Assembly (NCBI RefSeq): GCF_000152845.1 | Contig: NZ_CH902584.1 | Location: forward strand, 2,285,815-2,349,814 | Length of the DNA stretch: 64,000 nucleotides | Source of the DNA: Roseovarius sp. 217 | Lineage (GTDB): Bacteria; Pseudomonadota; Alphaproteobacteria; Rhodobacterales; Rhodobacteraceae | Direction of reading: 5' to 3' | Part shown: positions 9,027 to 16,590 of the stretch, piece after piece | How positions within the stretch are numbered: position 1 is the stretch's first letter | How the letters are laid out: each line of letters opens with the position of its first letter | Program-made: the position numbers and the translations under genes | Notes under the pieces: generated by a model | What the model was told of the DNA's origin: nothing | Database searches by the model: none | The model's input: only the letters and a program-made list of their open reading frames with translations

Positions 9027-9085
9027 GCAGGCTCCTTTATGCATATCGCATAAGATTTTCCGGAAACTCCTTTAGGGCTACCTTG

Positions 9086-9111
9086 CAAAATGCAGAAATC
9101 TCTTCATTTTG
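9086..9111. promoter_or_regulatory. Inverted repeat, candidate operator of the YcgG-cupin operon
   Basis: CAAAATG (9086-9092) and CATTTTG (9105-9111) form a perfect 7-bp inverted repeat separated by 12 bp. It lies about 60 bp upstream of the YcgG-family start in an A/T-rich stretch. Before the insertion sequence arrived, it would have sat in the short divergent region shared with the Lrp-type regulator. Regulation by that protein is inference. Confidence 0.4.
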
Positions 9112-9113
9112 AC

Positions 9114-9962
9114 TAGGCAGCACACTCATTAATTCTTGTTTAGAAGCATAAGTTTGTGATTCACTCTCGCACAAAACTGGGCGGGAGAATGCAAATGGCG
9201 CGATCAGATATGAGCGATCTGGAATGGGAGTTCATCAAAGCTGTCTTGCCCAACAAAACACGTGGCAAGAAGCGGGTTGATGACCGCCGCGTGATCAACG
9301 GCATTTTCTACGTCCTGCGCACCGGCATCCCTTGGGCTGATCTACCAGAGCAATACGGCCCACCGACCACGGTCTACAACCGCTTCAACCGGTGGAGCTA
9401 TGCGGGCCACTGGGACCGGATCATGGAGGCCATCGCCGACGCGCATAACGTTGACATGGTGATGGTCGACGGGACTAGCGTGCGTGCGCATCATTCCGCC
9501 ACCACGCTCAAAAAAAGACCCACGCCGCTGTTTAGGTCGTTCACGGGGCGGATTAGGGACGAAAATACATGCACTTACCAATCAGGATGGGCTGCCGATC
9601 CGATATGAATTGACACCCGGTCAAGCCCATGACGCGCCGCCGTGCAAGACGCTACTGGACAACTTGCAACCTGGACAACATGTGCTCGCGGATAAAGCAT
9701 ATGACGCAGACTGGATCAGGGATATGATCTGGGAACAGGGCGCTATCGACGTGATCCCTCCCAAGGTCAACCGTAAACTACCCGCCGAATTTGATGCTGA
9801 AATCTACCGGGAACGCAACAAAATCGAGCGCTTCTTTGGCAGGCTGAAAGCCTCGTTCCGCCGTATCGCAACCCGATACGAGAAGACCTCACGCAATTTC
9901 CTGTCGATGATCAAACTGGCATCGATCAGGCTGTGGATCGAGTTTTATGAGTCGGCTGCCTA
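9114..9962 (+). mobile_element. IS5-family (IS427-like) insertion sequence, 849 bp
   Basis: Bounded by 19-bp imperfect terminal inverted repeats. The left end is TAGGCAGCACACTCATTAA (9114-9132). The right end, read inwards on the other strand, is TAGGCAGCCGACTCATAAA (9944-9962), with 16 of 19 positions identical. It carries two overlapping transposase frames, and the stop of the second (TAA at 9961-9963) lies in the right end, as is usual in this group. The TA at each outer end could be a shared 2-bp target duplication. It sits between the YcgG-family operon and the Lrp-type regulator. Confidence 0.8.
9189..9608 (+). CDS. IS5-family transposase, OrfA
   Basis: N-terminal part of the transposase, with the start at 9189 (MQMARSDMSD) or 9195. 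It shows DLEWEFIKAVLPN, GIFYVLRTGIPWADLPE and VMVDGTSVRAHHSA, the last holding the first catalytic Asp. The frame runs out shortly after an A7 tract at 9510-9516 where the second frame overlaps. A complete transposase would need ribosomal frameshifting at or near that tract. Confidence 0.85.
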   Translation: MQMARSDMSDLEWEFIKAVLPNKTRGKKRVDDRRVINGIFYVLRTGIPWADLPEQYGPPTTVYNRFNRWSYAGHWDRIMEAIADAHNVDMVMVDGTSVRAHHSATTLKKRPTPLFRSFTGRIRDENTCTYQSGWAADPI

Positions 9963-9963
9963 A
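9484..9963 (+). CDS. IS5-family transposase, OrfB (expressed by frameshift from OrfA)
   Basis: Carries the catalytic half of the transposase: GRSRGGLGTKIHALTNQDGL, then GQHVLADKAYDADW (second Asp), and ERNKIERFFGRLKASFRRIA (catalytic Glu with the Y-(2)-R-(3)-E-(6)-K type region). It overlaps OrfA by 125 nt in the +1 frame. The overlap includes C AAA AAA AGA, a plausible slippery site. No internal stop was found, so the element could still be active. Confidence 0.8.
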   Translation: MRIIPPPRSKKDPRRCLGRSRGGLGTKIHALTNQDGLPIRYELTPGQAHDAPPCKTLLDNLQPGQHVLADKAYDADWIRDMIWEQGAIDVIPPKVNRKLPAEFDAEIYRERNKIERFFGRLKASFRRIATRYEKTSRNFLSMIKLASIRLWIEFYESAA

Positions 9964-9985
9964 AAACCATCTAGGGTAGAGCTAA

Positions 9986-10528
9986 ATGGCACCTGCCCCT
10001 CCCAAGGATTCCGTCTTGGCCAAGCCCCTTTGCGCGACCAGCCGAATGGTTCTTGAATTGTTGCGTGAGAACAGCCGCTCGACGGTCTCGGAAATGGCTG
10101 CAATTGTTGGCACAAGCCGGACCACCGTTGCGTATCATATAGACCAGTTGGTCGAGCGCGGTTTTATCCGCCGCTTCACGGTCGATATCGATCCCGATCT
10201 GGATGTGCGTCCTTCGGGCGTGCGCGCCATGTTCGATGTGAGACTTCGGCGCAAGATCTGCGGGATCGTGTTTGCCTCGATCTCGGACTGGAAAGAAGTC
10301 GTGTCGGTCTGGTCGACATCTGGATCAATTGACATGCGGGTTCTGATCGAGGCGGCGGATCAGTCCATCGTGGAAGAGCTTCGTGATCGGTTGGCGCGTC
10401 ATCCCGAAGTGGCCTCTCTGACGACAACGATGATCCTGAAAACCTGGTGCGAGCGCATTTCAGGCATCCATGAAACGGCACCCAAAGACTATGTGATTTT
10501 GCGTAAAGAGAGGTCTGATGTTCAGTAA
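9986..10528 (+). CDS. Lrp/AsnC-type transcriptional regulator
   Basis: A 180-residue protein. It has an N-terminal winged HTH (residues ~22-68: LRENSRSTVSEMAAIVGTSR and TTVAYHIDQLVERGFIRRF) and a C-terminal part resembling the ligand-binding half of Lrp-type regulators (SGSIDMRVLIEAADQSIVEE). It starts 24 nt after the right end of the insertion sequence, so its native promoter lies on the far side of that element. Its divergent placement makes it the likely regulator of the YcgG-cupin-permease operon, as Lrp-type proteins often sense the amino acid moved by a neighbouring permease. Confidence 0.75.
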   Translation: MAPAPPKDSVLAKPLCATSRMVLELLRENSRSTVSEMAAIVGTSRTTVAYHIDQLVERGFIRRFTVDIDPDLDVRPSGVRAMFDVRLRRKICGIVFASISDWKEVVSVWSTSGSIDMRVLIEAADQSIVEELRDRLARHPEVASLTTTMILKTWCERISGIHETAPKDYVILRKERSDVQ

Positions 10529-10938
10529 TGTGCTCCAAACAGAATGATATTGATGTCATCGTGGGGCGGGTCCTGCGGCGAACTCGTTTGGCGTCAGGCC
10601 ATACCATGACGTCACTCGCAGCGCAGTGCGGCGTCACGCACCAGCAGCTTCAAAAATACGAATCCGGATCAAACCGCGTATCGGTCAGCCGATTGTTTAT
10701 CCTGTCCAACGCCTTGGGCATACCACCCGCCGAATTGATTGACCAAGTGCAAGAGCTCCTTGGTCGCGACAGGAGCGATCCCGTGGACAGCGCATGGCAC
10801 CGCTTGCAGTTTGCCAAGCCAGAGCATTGCAGGAAAATAATATCCGGCCTTGCATCCGTCCGCGACACGGAGGTTCTACAGTCCGTCCTAAATTTGCTTG
10901 CCGTATTGGATCAAAATGAAGGGCGAGTTGAGCGGTAA
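10528..10938 (+). CDS. XRE-family helix-turn-helix regulator
   Basis: A 136-residue protein with an HTH_3 domain at residues ~11-65: RVLRRTRLASGHTMTSLAAQ, GVTHQQLQKYESGSNRVSVS and LFILSNALGIPP. It continues with a short helical tail. The start overlaps the stop of the Lrp-type gene (TAATG), so the two are translationally coupled. This type of stand-alone XRE protein is common in alphaproteobacteria. Its target here is unknown. Confidence 0.75.
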   Translation: MCSKQNDIDVIVGRVLRRTRLASGHTMTSLAAQCGVTHQQLQKYESGSNRVSVSRLFILSNALGIPPAELIDQVQELLGRDRSDPVDSAWHRLQFAKPEHCRKIISGLASVRDTEVLQSVLNLLAVLDQNEGRVER

Positions 10939-11044
10939 AGGCCAGTCAATCTTTATGAGGTTTGCATTGCGCTGACCCGTGCGAACCACGACATGGGCCG
11001 CAGTTTTGGAGGGGTGGCCGCAGAAATTCGGACCCTTTGTTAAG

Positions 11045-11251
11045 GTGGATCGCATGATTGATCGTCTCTGGCGATCGCTGAAATACGAATGCGTTTACCT
11101 GCGCGCTTTTGAGATCGGATGACAGGTCCGCGACGGCATCGGCAAATGGCTGGCCTCTCCCAATGCCGAGCGGCCCCACTCGACCCACGGCGTCTTGACC
11201 CCAGATGAGGTCCATGCCAACCAAACTGAACCGATGAGAACAGCAGCCTGA
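11045..11251 (+). pseudogene. 3' remnant of an IS3-family transposase with internal stop
   Basis: The frame reads MIDRLWRSLKYECVYLRAFE, then an in-frame TGA, then WLASPNAERPHSTHGVLTPD and EVHANQ to a stop at 11249-11251. It is the tail of an IS3-type OrfB (usual RLWRSLKYE.VYL.aFE and RPHs..g.TPdE). The internal stop and missing 5' part show it is inactive. The stretch from 10939 to 11044 holds nothing else recognisable. The end of this relic appears to have truncated the integrase remnant at 11343. Confidence 0.75.
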
Positions 11252-11537
11252 TAGGAAACCCTGATCGACCTTAACTGGGCTGCAATCTGGTCGAAAAAGC
11301 AGGACCACCTATGTTCTGCACTGGTGCGGCGGACCGGCCATTTTACAAAGCCCGGGCAAAGGTCGTGACGTCACTTGCACGCAGTCCATCACAGGGAATG
11401 TCACTGATAACAAAGTCATTGCGGATCTTACGCAACATCTGTCCCTTTGTGCGGCCGATGTTGCCGCCGGTGGCTTTCAGGTCGTCTTCAATGACGTCAC
11501 CAACTGATCCTGATTATCGGCGTACAGAGTCAAGGCC

Positions 11538-12649
11538 GGTGAATTCACAAATGAAGTGCAATTTCTTTAACAAGGTATTGAATTGCATGGAGTTAATTTA
11601 TGGGACGCTGCTACCCTCACCTGAACCTCGACGAACGGCGTAATCTGGCCAAATGGCTTGAAGCGAAGATATCAATCAAAGAGATCGCTGATCGGTTGTG
11701 CAGAGATGCATCGACAATCTACCGCGAGATCAAGCGCAACTCGTGCCGTTTCGACGATCAACCTGAGTTGAACGGCTATCATGCGTTGGCCGCGCAGGAT
11801 CGGAGCGAAGATCGCCGTGCGGTGCATCGCAAGCTGATCTTATATCCCGAGATCATGGCTGCCGTGCGGTGTGGTTTTGACGCCGGATGGTCCCCTGAAC
11901 AAATTGCAGGACGTATGCGCCTGGAACGCCATCCGATGCGTGTGAGCCACGAGACGATCTATCGATATGCCTATTCAAAAGCCGGCCGTGCTGAGAAGTT
12001 CTACCGCCACTTACCCATGCATCGCCATCGCCGCAGGCCACGTGGAACTCGGAGGCATCATGGGCGTCATATCCTTGATGAATTGGCCATCGCGCACCGC
12101 CCTGAAGCGATAGCCGAACGTGACCAGTTCGGTCACTGGGAGTGCGACCTGGTGATGTTCCGCAAGGAGTTTGGCAAAGCCAATGTGACGTCTCTGGTCG
12201 AGCGTGTCAGCCGGTTTGCTCTCGTTTTGAAGAACCCGGATCGCCAGTCAAAACCGGTGATGGAGAGCCTGATCGCCAACCTGTCTCCCCTGCCAGCTGA
12301 AGCGCGTCGCAGCATCACCTTTGATCGCGGCACTGAGTTCAGCGCATGGCAGCATCTAAAGGATGGTCTGGGCGTCGAACCATGGTTCTGCGATCCTCAG
12401 TCGCCGTGGCAAAAAGGAACGGTCGAGAACACCAACAATCGCCTGCGCCGCTACCTGTCCCGCAAGGCTGATCCCACGGCGTTCACAGATCGATATTTGA
12501 GGTCAATCTGTGACCGCCTCAACGCGACCCCACGCAAGTGTCTGGGGTATCAAACACCGGCTGAGGTATTCCGGGCAAAACTGATGGAAGGAGGGCCATG
12601 ATCCAGATAAAATGACCCCACAGAAATTGCGCTTCAGCGTGAGTTCACA
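11538..12649 (+). mobile_element. IS30-family insertion sequence, about 1.1 kb, with 3-bp target duplication
   Basis: The left end at 11539-11566 (GTGAATTCAC, then TGAAGTGCAATTTCT) and the right end at 12622-12648 (read on the other strand: GTGAACTCAC, then TGAAGCGCAATTTCT) are imperfect inverted repeats. GCC at 11535-11537 and GCC at 12650-12652 directly flank the element, as expected for the 2-3 bp duplications of this family. The element interrupts an integrase gene. Confidence 0.8.
11600..12601 (+). CDS. IS30-family transposase
   Basis: Full-length transposase of 333 residues. It has the N-terminal HTH (LDERRNLAKWLEAKISIKEI, ADRLCRDASTIYREIKRN) and the DDE core with HWECDLVMF (first Asp), ITFDRGTEFS (second Asp) and WQKGTVENTNNRLRRYL (Glu). 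All catalytic residues are present and there is no frameshift, so it looks functional. It lies between the element ends at 11538 and 12649. Confidence 0.93.
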   Translation: MGRCYPHLNLDERRNLAKWLEAKISIKEIADRLCRDASTIYREIKRNSCRFDDQPELNGYHALAAQDRSEDRRAVHRKLILYPEIMAAVRCGFDAGWSPEQIAGRMRLERHPMRVSHETIYRYAYSKAGRAEKFYRHLPMHRHRRRPRGTRRHHGRHILDELAIAHRPEAIAERDQFGHWECDLVMFRKEFGKANVTSLVERVSRFALVLKNPDRQSKPVMESLIANLSPLPAEARRSITFDRGTEFSAWQHLKDGLGVEPWFCDPQSPWQKGTVENTNNRLRRYLSRKADPTAFTDRYLRSICDRLNATPRKCLGYQTPAEVFRAKLMEGGP

Positions 12650-12848
12650 GCCACCAGGTGTCGCAAGTTCCTTTTCCCGACGTTTCAGCTAGGCTTTCGC
12701 TGTCGCCAACCGATCGAAGCGTGACGACTCTTGGTGGACGATCCGGCCCTTCGACTTTATAAGGATCTGCGCGCGATTGCTGATCGTGCCATCCTTGCGT
12801 TTGCGTTCGACGATTGAGCCCATTTCAGTAGTCCTCGACAAGAATTTG

Positions 12849-12865
12849 GTAGTCCGGTGGACTAC
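12849..12865. promoter_or_regulatory. Perfect inverted repeat between integrase and dusA
   Basis: GTAGTCC (12849-12855), GGT, GGACTAC (12859-12865). It lies 26 bp upstream of the integrase start and about 70 bp upstream of the dusA start. It could be an operator controlling the integrase or an arm/core site of the former attachment site. Nothing in the sequence decides between these. Confidence 0.35.
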
Positions 12866-12933
12866 TGATAAGGATGCATAGCCCCAATTATGCCAAGATA
12901 GCACCAAATACGTCCGAGCGAGATCCTCCATAT

Positions 12934-13959
12934 ATGACTGATTTTCCAACAAAAAAAGGGCTTTGTGATGCTCACCGCCTAAGCATCGCCCCGATGATGG
13001 ATTGGACGGACCGGCATTGCCGGTATCTGCATCGGCGGCTTAGTCGGCATGCGTTGCTCTATACCGAGATGGTGACGGCGCCTGCTTTGGTGCGCGGAGG
13101 GGCGGTGCATTTGTTGGAGCATAGCCCGGAAGAATACCCGGTCGCTTTGCAATTGGGGGGATCGGACCCCGCAGAGCTGGCGCGGGCGGCGCGGATGGGG
13201 GCGCAGGCGGGATATGCAGAGATCAACCTCAATTGCGGTTGCCCGTCGGATCGGGTGCAATCGGGGCGGTTTGGGGCGATTCTGATGACGGAACCGGCCC
13301 TTGTGGCCGAGTGTTGCGCCGCCATGATAGACGCGCAACCCGTTGAAGTAACAGTAAAATGCCGGATCGGGGTGGATGATCAGACCCCTGAGGAGGTGTT
13401 GCCGGAGTTCCTTGCCCAGATCATCGCCGCAGGCGTGCAGCGGGTGCAGATTCATGCGCGCAAGGCCTGGCTCGACGGTCTCAGCCCCAAGGAGAATCGT
13501 GATATTCCGCCCTTGAATTACGATCTGGTGCAGCGGATGAAAATGCTGTTCCCCAACCTCCATATCTCAATCAACGGCGGAATTACATCGCTGGATCAAG
13601 CCGTTAGCCTACTTGATCAAGGGCTTGACGGGGTCATGGTGGGGCGGGCGGCCTATCATCAGCCGGCGGATATTCTCTGTGCGGCGGATCGGCGGATATT
13701 CGGCAGCACAGAGCCAGACACCACCCCGGAAGGGGCCGTGCAGGCCATGCTCCCCTATATCGAGACGCATCTCGCAAGCGGTGGTCGGTTGAACCAGATT
13801 ACGCGGCATATGTTGGGGCTTTTCGCCGGGCGGCCCGGTGCGCGGGCGTGGCGGCGGCACCTGTCAGAGGGCGCGACGCGGCCCGGAGCGGGGCCGGAAC
13901 TGGTCGAGCGGGCCTTGGCCGAGGTTACAGACCTTAAGGAATCATCCCCTATTTTGTAA
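12934..13959 (+). CDS. dusA: tRNA-dihydrouridine synthase A
   Basis: FMN-dependent reduction of uridine to dihydrouridine in the D-loop of tRNA (positions 20/20a in E. coli). The sequence has SIAPMMDWTDRHCRYLHR (FMN-site motif), ALLYTEMV, INLNCGCPSDRVQSGRFGA (catalytic Cys near residue 100), VKCRIGVDD and IHARKAWLDGLSPKENR, and INGGI plus GVMVGRAAY (phosphate-binding). The start at 12934 gives 341 residues; an in-frame ATG at 12874 is less likely. There is no clear Shine-Dalgarno sequence before 12934. Together with the adjacent integrase this suggests the upstream DNA is foreign. The 3' end overlaps the convergent argP-type gene by 11 bp. Confidence 0.93.
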   Translation: MTDFPTKKGLCDAHRLSIAPMMDWTDRHCRYLHRRLSRHALLYTEMVTAPALVRGGAVHLLEHSPEEYPVALQLGGSDPAELARAARMGAQAGYAEINLNCGCPSDRVQSGRFGAILMTEPALVAECCAAMIDAQPVEVTVKCRIGVDDQTPEEVLPEFLAQIIAAGVQRVQIHARKAWLDGLSPKENRDIPPLNYDLVQRMKMLFPNLHISINGGITSLDQAVSLLDQGLDGVMVGRAAYHQPADILCAADRRIFGSTEPDTTPEGAVQAMLPYIETHLASGGRLNQITRHMLGLFAGRPGARAWRRHLSEGATRPGAGPELVERALAEVTDLKESSPIL

Positions 13960-14839
13960 GGTCGCGCAGGCTATTGCGCGCGCCACGGCGCAGGGCGCGG
14001 GTGAGCGGCGCGAGCGCCTTGCCCAGAAGCCGGCTCCATTGCCAGTAGAGCGCGGTATCGAGCGGGCAATCTGCGCGCAGCAGGGTGAGCGTGCCGCGCA
14101 TGAGATCCGCGCGCAAGAGCGCCTCGGGGGCCATGCCCCAACCCATGCCAAGACGGGCTGCGGTGACAAACCCTTCGGACGACGGCAGCCGGTGACAGGG
14201 CGGGCGGAGCGCGACGCCGGTCGCCTGCGCGATCCAGCGATGTTGCAACTGGTCATGGCTGTTGAATTGTAGCATCGGCGCTGTGGCGAGACTGTCCGGC
14301 GTGATCCCGGTGGCAAAGTGGCGGGCGATGAAATCGGGGCTGGCTATGGCCTGATAGCGTAGCAGTCCGAGCGCCATGACATCGCAGCCGGGCAGGGGGC
14401 TGGCGCGGGTGGTGAGCGCGCCGAGAACTTCGCCGCGCATCAGCCGGTCGTGGGACACATCCTGATCGTCGATCACCAGATCAAAGAGGTGATCGGGTAG
14501 GCTGGCCAAGGCCGCGGGCAGCCAGGTGGCGAGGCTATCGGCATTGACGGCGAGGCGCAGGCGGGTTTGCGGCGCGGGGGTCAGCCCGGAGAGATCATCC
14601 CCAAGCCGCGCCTCGAGCAGGACAATCTGATCGGCATGGGCGGCAAGACGCTGGCCCACGGGTGTTGCGGTGCAGGGGGTGGTGCGGTGGAGGAGCTGCG
14701 CGCCGACACGGGTTTCCAGTGCCTTGAGCCGCTGCGAGATGGCCGATTGCGTGAGGCCAAGCGCCTGTGCCGCGCCTTCGAAACTGCCAGTTTGCAGAAT
14801 CGCGGTGAGGGTGGCGAGATGTTCGGGCGGCAGCGACAT
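13949..14839 (-). CDS. argP: LysR-family regulator of the ArgP/LysG type
   Basis: A 296-residue LysR regulator. The N-terminal HTH is EHLATLTAILQTGSFEGAAQ and LGLTQSAISQRLKALETRVG, and the ligand-binding domain includes GMGWGMAPEALL near residue 250. ArgP/LysG proteins sense lysine and arginine and activate a divergently transcribed LysE-family exporter, which is exactly the neighbour here (start at 14958). The start at 14839 (MSLPPEHLATL) is chosen over a long upstream extension that would overlap the exporter gene. Confidence 0.88.
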   Translation of the reverse strand: MSLPPEHLATLTAILQTGSFEGAAQALGLTQSAISQRLKALETRVGAQLLHRTTPCTATPVGQRLAAHADQIVLLEARLGDDLSGLTPAPQTRLRLAVNADSLATWLPAALASLPDHLFDLVIDDQDVSHDRLMRGEVLGALTTRASPLPGCDVMALGLLRYQAIASPDFIARHFATGITPDSLATAPMLQFNSHDQLQHRWIAQATGVALRPPCHRLPSSEGFVTAARLGMGWGMAPEALLRADLMRGTLTLLRADCPLDTALYWQWSRLLGKALAPLTRALRRGARNSLRDLTK

Positions 14840-14957
14840 TAAGAAATCTAATCCCAGATAAGTATATTGAATTTGAGTAATGAAGAGCCAACCGATAGGC
14901 AAGCCCCGGCGGCAAGGTCGCGGATGAGTATTTGATCCAAGAAAAAGGGGCGGATGC

Positions 14958-15551
14958 ATGCAGGCGGGACTGGCGGGATTTGCGCTTGGGTTGAGTTTGA
15001 TTTTGGCAATCGGGGCGCAGAATGCCTTTGTGCTGCGGCAGGGCCTCCGGCGCGCGCATGTGCTGGCGGTGGTGCTGGTCTGTGCCGTGTCAGATGCGGT
15101 GCTGGTGGCGGCGGGTGTGACCGGCTTTGGAGTTCTGGCCGAGGCGGTGCCGGGGCTGGAGCGGATCATGCGCTTTGGCGGCGCGGCGTTTTTGCTGGCC
15201 TATGGCGCGCGCAGTTTCTGGGCCGCGTGGCGCGGCGGCGCGGCGCTTGAGGCGGGCGAGGGTGCGGGCAGTCTGCGGCGCGCGGTGCTGACATGCCTCG
15301 CGCTGACATGGCTCAATCCGCATGTGTATCTCGATACGGTGGTGTTGCTGGGATCGGTGTCGGCGCAATATGCGGATCGCTTTGCCTATGGTCTGGGGGC
15401 GGTCTGTGCGAGTTTTGTGTTTTTCTTTGCGCTGGGCTATGGCGCACGTCTGTTGGCCCCCCTGTTTCGCCGTCCGGGCAGTTGGCGCGTGCTCGATGCC
15501 GGGGTGGGCTGTGTGATGTGGGCCATTGCATTTGGGTTGCTGCGGGGCTGA
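14958..15551 (+). CDS. argO: LysE/ArgO-family basic amino-acid exporter
   Basis: Inner-membrane exporter of arginine/lysine, 197 residues with about six TM segments. It has the family N-terminus GFALGLSLILAIGAQNAFVL and the mid motif ALTWLNPHVYLDTVVLLGS. It is divergent from the argP-type regulator with a 118-bp A/T-richer gap that should hold both promoters. Whether the substrate is arginine or lysine cannot be told from the sequence. Confidence 0.9.
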   Translation: MQAGLAGFALGLSLILAIGAQNAFVLRQGLRRAHVLAVVLVCAVSDAVLVAAGVTGFGVLAEAVPGLERIMRFGGAAFLLAYGARSFWAAWRGGAALEAGEGAGSLRRAVLTCLALTWLNPHVYLDTVVLLGSVSAQYADRFAYGLGAVCASFVFFFALGYGARLLAPLFRRPGSWRVLDAGVGCVMWAIAFGLLRG

Positions 15552-15646
15552 GCTATGCGCGCTATGGCAGGGTGTGTTGCGCAAAGCGCATGGCAAAGCG
15601 CCAAGCCAGCCTCGACAGGCGGGCAGAGGCATGAATTAATGCAGGC

Positions 15647-16567
15647 ATGAGCGCGCAACAGGCAAGCACGGCAGAGAGCACGGCACAACCGGGCTGGGGC
15701 ATCTTCTGGATGGTGGTGACGGGTATCCTCTTTGTCGGGGTGACGGCGCTGGTCAAGGTGTTGGGCACACGGGTGCCAGCCCCGCAGGCGGCGTTTTTGC
15801 GCTATGCCATGGGGCTGGTGTTTCTCATTCCGATGCTCGGATCGCTCTGGCGGTTGCGGCTGGATCGCGGCACCTGGGGATTTTTTGCGGCGCGCGGCAT
15901 GGTGCATACGGTGGGCGTGGCGCTGTGGTTCTATGCGATGGCGCGGATTCCCATCGCGGATGTGACGGCGATGAATTATCTGGCCCCTATCTATGTCACG
16001 CTTGGCGCGGGTCTTTTTCTGGGCGAGCGTTTGGCGCTGCGGCGGATTTTGGCGGTGGGGGTGGCCCTGATCGGCGCGCTGATCATCCTGCGGCCGGGAT
16101 TTCGCGAGGTGGGGCCGGGGCATCTGGCGATGATCTTTACCGCCATCTTCTTTGGCGCGTCTTACCTGATTGCCAAGGTGGTATCCGGCCGCAGCAGCCC
16201 CGGCGTGGTGGTGGCGATGCTGTCGATCACGGTCACGATTGGTCTGGCCCCTGTGGCGGCGGCGGTCTGGGTCACGCCAACGCCGTGGGAATTGGCGATC
16301 CTCTTTGCGGTGGCGACGCTGGCGACGGCGGGGCATTACACGATGACGCTGGCGTTTCGCGCGGCCCCACTGGCGGTGACGCAGCCGGTGACGTTCCTGC
16401 AACTCGTCTGGGCCGTGCTCTTGGGCGCGCTTGTCTTTGGCGAGGGGGTGGATGTGTTCGTGGTTCTGGGCGGTATGGTGATCGTGGGCGCCGTCAGTTT
16501 CATCAGCTGGCGCGAGGCGGTGCTGAAGCGGCGGATCACGCCGACGGTATCGGCCACCAAGGTCTGA
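15647..16567 (+). CDS. DMT-superfamily (EamA) transporter
   Basis: A 306-residue inner-membrane protein with two EamA repeats of about five TM segments each (for example ALWFYAMARIPIADVTAMNY and IYVTLGAGLFLGERLALRRI in repeat 1; QPVTFLQLVWAVLLGALVFG in repeat 2). The substrate is not predictable. It starts 95 bp after the LysE-family gene on the same strand and ends just before the convergent choV. Confidence 0.85.
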   Translation: MSAQQASTAESTAQPGWGIFWMVVTGILFVGVTALVKVLGTRVPAPQAAFLRYAMGLVFLIPMLGSLWRLRLDRGTWGFFAARGMVHTVGVALWFYAMARIPIADVTAMNYLAPIYVTLGAGLFLGERLALRRILAVGVALIGALIILRPGFREVGPGHLAMIFTAIFFGASYLIAKVVSGRSSPGVVVAMLSITVTIGLAPVAAAVWVTPTPWELAILFAVATLATAGHYTMTLAFRAAPLAVTQPVTFLQLVWAVLLGALVFGEGVDVFVVLGGMVIVGAVSFISWREAVLKRRITPTVSATKV

Positions 16568-16568
16568 G

Positions 16569-16590
16569 CGCGCGCCCGCTCAGGCGCGCG
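16569..16590. terminator. G/C-rich hairpin between convergent genes
   Basis: CGCGCGCC (16569-16576), six-base loop, GGCGCGCG (16583-16590). It lies at the junction of the DMT transporter stop and the choV stop and overlaps the last codons of choV. There is no T-run, so termination activity is uncertain. Confidence 0.35.

Larger units (their letters stand above)
11343..12823 (-). pseudogene. Tyrosine-type integrase, N-terminal part only, split by IS30 and with stops
   Basis: The minus strand from 12823 reads MGSIVERKRKDGTISNRAQI and IKSKGRIVHQESSRFDRLAT, and reaches a TAG at 12689 where the family has Trp. The frame then continues LKRREKELATPGG up to the IS30 end. After the IS30 element it resumes (LDSV, a stop, then VGDVIEDDLKATGGNIGRTK and GQMLRKIRN) to 11343. 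These are the N-terminal arm-binding and SAM-like core-binding regions of a phage/island integrase; the catalytic domain is gone. The start lies 111 bp from the dusA start and the gene reads away from it. That is the layout known for DusA-associated integrases. Confidence 0.75.

Noticed and set aside
10946-11308. Minus-strand frame of 120 codons
   Set aside because: It is the reverse strand of the IS3-family transposase relic at 11045-11251.
11311-11643. Plus-strand frame of 110 codons between the IS3 relic and the IS30 transposase
   Set aside because: It runs antisense through the integrase remnant and across the left end of the IS30 element, so it cannot be an ancestral gene.
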